Of a stretch of 64,000 nt of DNA, positions 57,372-64,000 are shown piece by piece. The notes under the pieces are model-generated. The model was not told the origin of the DNA and did not search any database. It was given only the letters and a program-made list of their open reading frames with translations. Source of the stretch: DATLMR01 sp964615905. Its GTDB lineage: Bacteria; Acidobacteriota; Blastocatellia; UBA7656. The stretch lies in the NCBI GenBank assembly GCA_964615905.1, contig CAZTUB010000005.1:1-64000 (forward strand), in the 5' to 3' direction. Both the position numbers and the translations under genes were made by a program. Within the stretch, counting starts at the first letter, position 1; the number at the start of each line of letters is the position of its first letter.

Positions 57372-57437
57372 AGGGTGGTCTGGCTCCTCGCTAACAAGGT
57401 TGATCTTGCAGCTTAAAACTCGGAGTTCGGTCGGCCA

Positions 57438-58679
57438 ATGTCTGAGACCCATACGAAACATTTCCGCACAGCCAAATCAGAAACGATTCGCAGCATAAAC
57501 TCAACCCTGATACTAAACGTCATACGCAACAACCAGCCGATTTCCAGGGCCGAAGTCGCGCGCCGCACCGGGTTACAGCGCAGCACGATCTCGGAGATTT
57601 TCAGCGACCTGCTGAAAAAAGAGCTGCTGGTCGAGATAGGCGAAGGTATGTCGTCGGGCGGGCGCAAGCCTACGATGATGCGGCTGAACGCCGAGCGATT
57701 CTGCGTCTTCGGCATATCGATTGGCGTGCAGGACATTGACCTGGCCATGAGCGACTTGAACGGCCACATAATCTACAAAGAGGCCTTCCCGGTTCGCGAG
57801 ACGCCCGAAGAGTTGTTCAAGGTGGTCGCTGAGAAGATCAACAGGATCATACACGCGCGCCGCTCCGAGCGGCTGCACTATGAAGGGATAGGCGTCAGCG
57901 TGCGCGGAATGGTCGATTACTCGACGGGAGAGATATTGTTTGCGCCCAATATGGGCTGGCGGCACGTCCGCGTGGAGGACTACTTGAAGGTAGGCGTGCC
58001 TGTGCCGATCTACGTCGATAACGACGCGAACGCGGCGGCGCTTGCCGAAGCCTGGTACGACCCGAACGATGAGTCATCGCCCAACCTTGTGCTCGTGCTG
58101 GTAACGGACGGCGTTGGCGTCGGCATGGTGATAGACGGCGAAATCTACAGGGGCGCGAACGGGACAGCGGGCGAGTTCGGTCATATGGTCATCGTAGCGG
58201 GCGGCGAGAAATGCCGTTGCGGAAATTCCGGTTGCTGGGAGGTCTACGCTTCCGACGACGCGACGCTTGCGCGCTATGTCGCGCCCGGCTCAAAGGGCGA
58301 GGGTCGCGCGGGCTTACACGCCGCGCCGGGTCGCGCTTTCAGCATCACCGTCCCAGAGTTGATAGCGCAAGCGCGCAACGGAGACGCGAGCGCCCGCCAT
58401 ACACTCACCGAAGCCGCGCGGTACATCGGCATAGGGATCGGCAACATCTTATCCGGCCTCAACCCTTACGAGCTGGTCATAAGCGGCCAGATTATAGAGG
58501 GCTGGGAATTGATCGAGCCTACTATGAAAGCGGCCATCGCTCGCAGCCCGCAGCACGACCTGACACGCACAACCGTCCGCCGCTCTAACCTCGGAAGCGA
58601 CGGCGCGCTGATGGGAGCGGTAGCACTGGCAATCTCGCGCCGGTTCTCCTTCAAGCGCGTGGGCCACGCCGTAGCGTAG
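57438..58679 (+). CDS. ROK-family transcriptional regulator
   Basis: 413 residues. N-terminal winged HTH (NVIRNNQPISRAEVARRTGLQRSTISEIFSDLLKKELLVEIG, about 28-69), then an ASKHA sugar-kinase-like domain (IYVDNDANAAALAEAWY; NGTAGEFGHMVIVAGG) with the ROK zinc motif CRCGNSGCWE near 257-266. Such proteins are usually sugar-responsive repressors. It is divergent from the GH31 gene, the most likely target. Confidence 0.92.
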   Translation: MSETHTKHFRTAKSETIRSINSTLILNVIRNNQPISRAEVARRTGLQRSTISEIFSDLLKKELLVEIGEGMSSGGRKPTMMRLNAERFCVFGISIGVQDIDLAMSDLNGHIIYKEAFPVRETPEELFKVVAEKINRIIHARRSERLHYEGIGVSVRGMVDYSTGEILFAPNMGWRHVRVEDYLKVGVPVPIYVDNDANAAALAEAWYDPNDESSPNLVLVLVTDGVGVGMVIDGEIYRGANGTAGEFGHMVIVAGGEKCRCGNSGCWEVYASDDATLARYVAPGSKGEGRAGLHAAPGRAFSITVPELIAQARNGDASARHTLTEAARYIGIGIGNILSGLNPYELVISGQIIEGWELIEPTMKAAIARSPQHDLTRTTVRRSNLGSDGALMGAVALAISRRFSFKRVGHAVA

Positions 58680-58681
58680 AA

Positions 58682-58785
58682 AAGGCGTAAACCGTGAACC
58701 GTAAACCGTGACAAGTCAGAGGTGAGTAGCAAGCTGCGCATCCCGCCTCATCTTGTCACGGTTTACGGTTCACGGTTTACGCCTT
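58682..58785. repeat. Heptamer hairpin element, copy D (ROK-CRTAC1)
   Basis: Left arm AAGGC plus GTAAACC, GTGAACC, GTAAACC, GTGACAAG (58682-58715); right arm 58752-58785 is its perfect reverse complement (34 bp). The 36-nt core begins TCAGAGG. A partial extra unit (GGTTCACGCCTT) follows. It lies between convergent genes. Confidence 0.9.
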
Positions 58786-58798
58786 CCGGTTCACGCCT

Positions 58799-60637
58799 TC
58801 ATTTTGCGCCTTTGCCAGCCGTGAGCGTGACCGCGCGGTCTACGCCCGACACGCTGAATGTTTCGACCGCGCCGCCCGGCCAGCGGACTTCGAGCTTGTC
58901 TATCTTTGTCGCGGCTCCGAGCCCGAAGTGGAGCCGCGTGTCGTTTTGCGAAGAGTAGCTCGCCCCGCTTATGACGTCCATGCGCTGGCGGAGCTTGCCC
59001 GTGGTCACAAAGACGGTCGCGCCCGTGGCGTCTTTCGGGTCTTTCTTCGACACGTCGCCGATGAGTCGCACCGATAGCCAGTGACCCGGCTGCTTTGTCG
59101 CGTTGCGCAGGACGGTGGGCGGCGAGTCTATGTTGTTAAATACAACGTCCGGTCTGCCGTCTCCGTCGATGTCGCCTACGGCAAGCCCCCGCGCCTGGAT
59201 CGCAATCGCGAGGCCGCTTGAAGGTGCGGCCGCGACGCGCTCGAACTTCCCGGTGGAGAGGTTTCTGAACAAGACCGGCTGCTGCGCGTAGCTCGTCCCC
59301 CACTGCTGCTGATCGACTCCGGGATAGACGTGGCCGTTGGCTATCAAAACGTCTTTCCACCCGTCGTTGTCATAGTCGATAAAGCTCGTTCCCCAGCCGA
59401 GGAAAGGGTATGTCGCCTCGCCGTGCCCCGCTTGAAAGGTCACGTCGACAAAGTTGCCGTCGCCGTCGTTTTGATAAAGAGTGTTTGAATCGTCAGAGAA
59501 ATTTGTGACATAAAAATCGACGCGCCCGTCGTTGTCATAATCGCCTACGGCTAAACCCATGCCCGCCTGCTCGCGCCCGTTTTCATTCAATGCAAGACCT
59601 GACGGGTAGCCTAGCTCTTCAAACGTGCCGTCGCCTTTGTTTATGTAAAGCTGCTTCGGGGTCGAGTCGTTCACGACGACTATGTCGAGCAGGTCGTCAT
59701 CGTTTGCGCGGACAAAAGCCGATGCGAAGCCGTAGTATTTCTGCGGGTCTGTGACTCCCGCCTTCTGGCTCACGTCTTCAAAGGTGCCGTCGGCGCGCTG
59801 GCGATAAAGCGTGTCGCCTTCGCCTTTCAAACCGCGCGGCCCGCATAAGACGGGGATGCCTCGGAACTGGCAGAAGTTCATCCCTATCCCGCCTTGCCGC
59901 GCCGCCTCGGAGGGGTTGGGCGGGAGGTTGTCTATATCGAATTCGATGTAGCCGGGCACGAAAAGATCGAGTCGCCCGTCGCTGTCATAATCGCCAAAGC
60001 TCGCGCCTGTTGACCACCCCTTTCGCGCAACTCCAAGCTTTTCGGCCACGTCCGTAAAAGTGCCGTTGCCGTTGTTACGGTAAAGACGCGACACGCCGAA
60101 GTTGCCTATGAAGAGGTCTGCGTTCCCATCATTATCATAATCGCCGACGGCCACGCCCATGCCCCATCGCTCGTTGGCTACACCGGCTTTGTCGGTCACC
60201 TCTTCAAACTGCCAGTTGCCCAGATTGCGATAGAGCGCGGCGCGCGGAGCCTTCTCTTTGCCCCGAAGCGCGCCTATCGTCGAGCCGTTTAGAAGGTAGA
60301 TGTCGGGCCGCCCGTCGTTATCATAATCGAACAGGGCAACGCCGCTGCCGGGCGCTTCGAGTATGTAGTCTTTTGCCGCGCCGCCCGACTTGTGCACAAA
60401 GCGAGCCATAGGAGTCCGCGCGGTAACGTCTTCAAAGACCAGCGGGGCGCGGGGGTCTGTGATGCCGACCGTTCGGCGCGAGGTGTATGCTCGCGCCGCG
60501 CCCGTCGATACACCGCCCTGGCTCTCCTGCGCGGGCTGCTTTTGCTGCGCGGGTTGCCTTTGCTCTTGCGCCATCAGCAGGGCAGGCGCGAGCGCGAGCG
60601 CCAGACCTGCCGCAAATTTTAGAGAGTAACGGTTCAT
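58799..60637 (-). CDS. Secreted CRTAC1-type FG-GAP/ASPIC-UnbV protein
   Basis: 612 residues from ATG 60637; a GTG 18 nt upstream directly follows the previous stop but the signal peptide (MNRYSLKFAAGLALALAPAL) starts at 60637. Many FG-GAP repeats with calcium-loop motifs (DYDNDGRPDIYLLNG, GDYDNDGNADLFIGNFG) form a beta-propeller. The C-terminal ASPIC/UnbV domain is RLHFGLGAATKIDKLEVRWPGGAVETF. An extracellular role is likely. It is in tandem with a paralogue. Confidence 0.92.
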   Translation of the reverse strand: MNRYSLKFAAGLALALAPALLMAQEQRQPAQQKQPAQESQGGVSTGAARAYTSRRTVGITDPRAPLVFEDVTARTPMARFVHKSGGAAKDYILEAPGSGVALFDYDNDGRPDIYLLNGSTIGALRGKEKAPRAALYRNLGNWQFEEVTDKAGVANERWGMGVAVGDYDNDGNADLFIGNFGVSRLYRNNGNGTFTDVAEKLGVARKGWSTGASFGDYDSDGRLDLFVPGYIEFDIDNLPPNPSEAARQGGIGMNFCQFRGIPVLCGPRGLKGEGDTLYRQRADGTFEDVSQKAGVTDPQKYYGFASAFVRANDDDLLDIVVVNDSTPKQLYINKGDGTFEELGYPSGLALNENGREQAGMGLAVGDYDNDGRVDFYVTNFSDDSNTLYQNDGDGNFVDVTFQAGHGEATYPFLGWGTSFIDYDNDGWKDVLIANGHVYPGVDQQQWGTSYAQQPVLFRNLSTGKFERVAAAPSSGLAIAIQARGLAVGDIDGDGRPDVVFNNIDSPPTVLRNATKQPGHWLSVRLIGDVSKKDPKDATGATVFVTTGKLRQRMDVISGASYSSQNDTRLHFGLGAATKIDKLEVRWPGGAVETFSVSGVDRAVTLTAGKGAK

Positions 60638-60655
60638 GTGAGTTTGCTTTCCCAC

Positions 60656-62458
60656 TCAGTCCTGTTCCTTGATCGTATGATACCTGTCGATCTGTAGACC
60701 GGTGATTGTTTGGGCTGCGCGACCGGGCCATTTGATCTCGATTGAGCGAACCGATCTGGCCGCGCCAAGGCCGACAACGAGCCGCGAGTCGTTGGACGAA
60801 AGATAGCTGGCAGCGCTGTTGACATCAAAAACTTGCTTGCGACCGGTCTGGTCTATCACAGTGACGCGCGCGCCCAGACCGGCGCGATTCGATTTTGTGC
60901 CCGTAAGCTGAAGCCCTATCCAATGGTTCTTCGTCCCGTTGTTGCGAAGCACAAGCGGTCTGCCGTCCGTCACGCCGATCACTATGTCTATGTCTCCGTC
61001 GTTATCGAGATCGCCCGTGGCCGCGCCGCGCGCCGATATGGGCGCGACGAAAGCCTGACCTGACGCGGCCGAGACGTTTAAGAACGACTTGCCGTTGTTT
61101 AACATCAAAAGCGGGGGCTGCTTGTGTCTCAGGTAGCTCGACGTCTTCTCGATAGTGTCGAGCACGTGTCCTTGAGCTACGAAGATGTCGCGCCAGCCGT
61201 CGTTGTCAATATCGACGAACCGCATCCCCCAGCCTGAGTACAGGAGCGTAATCTGGCCGACCCCGCTGGTGTTCGTGGTATAGGTAAACGTATTGTCGCT
61301 GTTGTTGCGAAAGAGCGGGTAAGTCTCGTTTGAAAGCGCCGTGATAAAGATGTCCGGGTGGCCGTCGTTATCGTAATCGCCTGCGTCTATGCCCATGCCT
61401 GCGAAGGTCTTTCCGTTTTCGTCATAGCCGACGCCCGAGGGCAAGGCTATGTCTTCAAAGGTGCCGTTGCCAAGGTTATGATAAAGCGACTGGCGAACGC
61501 TGTCGTTTGCGACAACGACATCGGTCCAGCCGTCCGAGTCGAAATCGGCGAAGGCTACGCCCAGAGCTTTGCCCTCGGCGTCTGCGATCTTGGCCGCCGC
61601 GCTCACGTCTTCAAAGGTGCCGTCGGCGCGCTGGCGATAAAGCACGTTCGACGCGCCTTTGAAATTGTCCGGGTGGCAGTATGCGCGAAACCCCGGCCGG
61701 TTGTCGCCGCAGTAGATCGAGCCTCGCTCGAAATCCCAATCGATGTAACGCGCCACGAAAAGATCGAGCCGCCCGTCACGGTTGTAATCGAACCACCCGG
61801 CGCTCGTGGCCCACCCGGCAGGGGCGAGCCCAGCCGACTTTGTCACGTCCGTGAAAGTGCCGTTGCCGTTGTTGCGATAAAGCGCCTGCGAGTTGTAGCC
61901 CGTGACGAAAAGATCGACCCGCCCGTCGTTATCGTAATCCCCGGCAGCCGCGCCCATGCTATAGCCTTCGCCGCCGAGCCCTGCGCGCTCCGTCACGTCC
62001 GTGAAAGTGCCGTCGGCTTTCTGGTGAAAAAGCCTGTTCCAGTATTTCGCCTCGCGTTTGTCAGGCGACTGGCCGCGAGGCATGGGGTCGTTGAGCCGCG
62101 CGCCGTTTGTGAAGAAGATGTCGAGCCTGCCGTCGTTATCATAATCAAGAAGGGCGACGCCCGCGCCCATCGTTTCCGGCAGGTATTTTTGCGAAGTGGG
62201 CGACGCTTCGTGCTTGAAGTCGATGCCCGATTGCTGTGTTATATCGGTAAAGGTTACGGGCGAAGGGTGGTCGGGCGCGCTCGAAGGGGCTTTCTTTAAC
62301 GGCTCGCCGCTTGAATAAGACCGCCCCGTGCGCGGCTCGCTCTGCGAAGGCTTTTGAGCGGGCGAAGCGGGCGGCTGACCCTGCTGCGCCTGGCCTGGAA
62401 GGGCTGCCGCAGACCACAGCAATACGAGTAAATATGCGTGCCGTGCGAGATTCTTCAT
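60656..62458 (-). CDS. Second secreted CRTAC1-type FG-GAP/ASPIC-UnbV protein
   Basis: 600 residues from ATG 62458, which begins the signal peptide (MKNLARHAYLLVLLWSAAALPGQAQ); longer in-frame starts upstream are less likely. It has the same architecture as its neighbour: FG-GAP repeats (LLDYDNDGRLDIFFTNGARL, GDYDNDGRVDLFVTGYN, GDLDNDGDIDIVIG) and a terminal ASPIC/UnbV domain (VVGLGAARSVRSIEIKWPGRAAQTI). A tandem duplication with strong divergence. Its stop lies 18 nt before the downstream paralogue, so the two form an operon. Confidence 0.92.
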   Translation of the reverse strand: MKNLARHAYLLVLLWSAAALPGQAQQGQPPASPAQKPSQSEPRTGRSYSSGEPLKKAPSSAPDHPSPVTFTDITQQSGIDFKHEASPTSQKYLPETMGAGVALLDYDNDGRLDIFFTNGARLNDPMPRGQSPDKREAKYWNRLFHQKADGTFTDVTERAGLGGEGYSMGAAAGDYDNDGRVDLFVTGYNSQALYRNNGNGTFTDVTKSAGLAPAGWATSAGWFDYNRDGRLDLFVARYIDWDFERGSIYCGDNRPGFRAYCHPDNFKGASNVLYRQRADGTFEDVSAAAKIADAEGKALGVAFADFDSDGWTDVVVANDSVRQSLYHNLGNGTFEDIALPSGVGYDENGKTFAGMGIDAGDYDNDGHPDIFITALSNETYPLFRNNSDNTFTYTTNTSGVGQITLLYSGWGMRFVDIDNDGWRDIFVAQGHVLDTIEKTSSYLRHKQPPLLMLNNGKSFLNVSAASGQAFVAPISARGAATGDLDNDGDIDIVIGVTDGRPLVLRNNGTKNHWIGLQLTGTKSNRAGLGARVTVIDQTGRKQVFDVNSAASYLSSNDSRLVVGLGAARSVRSIEIKWPGRAAQTITGLQIDRYHTIKEQD

Positions 62459-62772
62459 GATTTTATATTTGATTGCCTGACCCATTCTTATGCAGTTTGA
62501 CTCCCGTATGCAAGCCGGGCGCGCGACCGGCCTCAAATCCGGCTTAAAGGATTTATCGAAAGGATTTGACACAGGGCGCGTATATATATTAGACTGCCGC
62601 CGAATTGACTTTGCTCGTATAGACAACTAAGCTGCAAAAAAAACCGGGGATAAAGAGTTGGAGCAAGGTTGTAACGCTCCCTCGCATCGGCAAACGAAGT
62701 TAACTTCCAAGCTCACAAGACGGGATAGAGAGAAAACGGCTTTTTGGATCGACTCACAGGTGAGGCTCAGAT
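62459..62772. promoter_or_regulatory. Divergent promoter region, CRTAC1 operon and TonB receptor gene
   Basis: 314 nt without a gene. Plus strand: TTGACA at 62566-62571 with an AT-rich stretch TATATATATT at 62581-62590 that probably holds the -10, giving a leader of about 170 nt for the receptor gene. No clear minus-strand promoter was identified. No repeat element seen. Confidence 0.4.
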
Positions 62773-64000
62773 ATGACGAACCACTGTAAGACCCCAATGC
62801 TTAAGGCATGGGCCAGCGTTGCATTACTGCTCGTCGTCTTCGTGCTTCCGTCCACCGCTCAAACTACAAAAGGCACCATCGTAGGGACAGTCACAGACGC
62901 AAGCGGCGCTGTGGTTGCGGGGGCGACCGTTACGGTGAAGAACGTAAACACCGGAGCGACGCGCGACGTTACGACGAGCGATGACGGCACATACACAGTG
63001 CCGTTGCTCGACATAGGCTATTACACGGTGACGGCCGCTGCTCCTGGTTTCCAGACCGTCACGCGCGAAAACATAAAACTCGACATAGCAGACCGTCTCC
63101 CTGTCGATATTGAGCTGTCGGCTTCGGGCTCTGCCGAGGCGGTGACGGTGACTGCCGAAGCGCCGATAATTCAAAGCGAATCGAGCGAGCGCGGCAGCGT
63201 CATCTCCGGCCGCGAGGTGACGGAGCTTCCGCTCAACGGTCGAAACTTCACGCAACTGGCCACACTAACGCCGGGCGTCTCTCGCGTGACGATAGGCACG
63301 CTGTCGGACGCTCGCGCGAACAACAACGGCGACCCGAACGCGGGCGGCCAGGGTCCGGGCGGCGGCGACTCTAGAGGCTCGACCGAATCGGCCCGCTTTG
63401 CCCGTTCGGGCGGCGCGGTGCTTTCGGCCAACGGCCAGCGCCCGACCAATAACAACTTCTCTGTTGATGGCGTTGACAACAACGAGCCTCAATTCGGCAC
63501 CATCGGCGTATTCGTTAACCCCGATGCCATCGCCGAATTCAAGGTCACAACCAGCATACCGCCTGCCGAAATCGGGCGTGCCGCGGGCGCGGTCGTCAAC
63601 ACCTCTTTCAAGTCGGGGACCAACGAGTTCCACGGCTCGCTCTACTATTTCGGGCAGAACTCTGCGCTGAATGCTTATCACCCGATCCTTTTGCGCAACC
63701 GCAACGATGCGATAATTCGCGGCGACCTTGTGCTCCCGGTGAAGGCCACGCAGCAGACGCACGAGTTCGGCGGGACGATTGGCGGCCCGATCATAAAGGA
63801 CCGGACCTTCTTCTTCTTCGATTACCTGGGCGGTCGCAATAACCTGCCGACCCCGCTTGGATCGACGGTGCCTTCGGCGGCGGTCCGCATGGGCGACTTC
63901 TCCGAATACACGAATGCGGTCCTCGACCCTCGCACGGGTCAGCCTTTCCCCGGAAACCAGATTCCCGAAAACAGACTGAGCCCGGCTGCGCGCAGGTTCT
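62773..64000 (+). CDS. TonB-dependent receptor with carboxypeptidase-regulatory domain (partial)
   Basis: The frame stays open from ATG 62773 to the window end (409 codons). Signal peptide (WASVALLLVVFVLPSTAQ, about residues 13-30). Then a CarboxypepD_reg-like domain (GTIVGTVTDASGAVVAGATV...DIGYYTVTAAAPGFQTV) and a plug domain with REVTELPLNGRNFTQLATLT and FSVDGVDNNEPQFGT. This layout is typical of large acidobacterial outer-membrane receptors. The ligand is unknown; the barrel lies beyond the window. Confidence 0.93.
   Translation, partial: MTNHCKTPMLKAWASVALLLVVFVLPSTAQTTKGTIVGTVTDASGAVVAGATVTVKNVNTGATRDVTTSDDGTYTVPLLDIGYYTVTAAAPGFQTVTRENIKLDIADRLPVDIELSASGSAEAVTVTAEAPIIQSESSERGSVISGREVTELPLNGRNFTQLATLTPGVSRVTIGTLSDARANNNGDPNAGGQGPGGGDSRGSTESARFARSGGAVLSANGQRPTNNNFSVDGVDNNEPQFGTIGVFVNPDAIAEFKVTTSIPPAEIGRAAGAVVNTSFKSGTNEFHGSLYYFGQNSALNAYHPILLRNRNDAIIRGDLVLPVKATQQTHEFGGTIGGPIIKDRTFFFFDYLGGRNNLPTPLGSTVPSAAVRMGDFSEYTNAVLDPRTGQPFPGNQIPENRLSPAARRF

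Overview
The window is a 64 kb piece of a high-GC bacterial chromosome. It is most likely an acidobacterium, and probably Blastocatellia-like. That placement is inferred from the accessory gene types at the right end: two CRTAC1-type FG-GAP/ASPIC-UnbV secreted proteins, an acidobacterial-style TonB receptor with an N-terminal carboxypeptidase-regulatory domain, and a winged-helix/STAND membrane regulator. No 16S gene is present to prove it.

Layout. 1-16.9 kb is one long S10-spc-alpha ribosomal superoperon, from the 3' end of tuf through rpsJ to rplQ, with secY, adk, map and rpoA inside it. rpmJ, rpsM, rpsK, rpsD, rpoA and rplQ have their own sigma70-type promoter. accB-accC-thiE follow. 19.6-24.9 kb holds a DUF1573 protein gene with one in-frame UGA, rnz, acpS, a cobalamin-binding HTH protein and a sigma70-family factor. 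24.9-35.7 kb carries a UbiB/ABC1 kinase, purA, trxA, glgA, uppS, the STAND regulator, rho and engB. 35.8-42.1 kb is the protein quality-control cluster tig-clpP-clpX-lon, with tRNA-Leu(UAG) upstream. 42.2-44.4 kb has nuoA-nuoB without the rest of complex I, next to a MidA/NDUFAF7-type methyltransferase. 44.4-49.6 kb has malQ, modB, a broken modC, hpt and a PD-(D/E)XK-like protein. 49.8-54.7 kb has a promoter-terminator unit, a SPOR protein, rpsO and pnp. 54.7-64 kb has a GH31 glycosidase divergent from a ROK regulator, two CRTAC1 proteins and the start of a TonB receptor.

Two signals go beyond ordinary annotation. First, the DUF1573 gene (minus strand, 20753-19674) has a TGA exactly where the family's S-C-G-C-T motif has its first Cys. 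A 7-bp, 3-nt-loop hairpin begins 14 nt downstream, as expected for a bacterial SECIS element. Promoter, ribosome binding site and the frame on both sides are intact, so this is a strong selenoprotein candidate. Second, a dispersed repeat family is built from 7-nt units (GTGAACC/GTAAACC, ending in GTGACAAG), arranged as 23-34 bp inverted repeats around a conserved core of about 35 nt. Four good copies lie at gene ends, and diverged relatives with other heptamers lie at several further gene borders. Two unrelated proteins (UppS and the STAND regulator) end in the same repeat-encoded residues, VNREP.

All coordinates, motifs and hairpins were read by eye. Protein family names rest on motif recognition, not on a database search.
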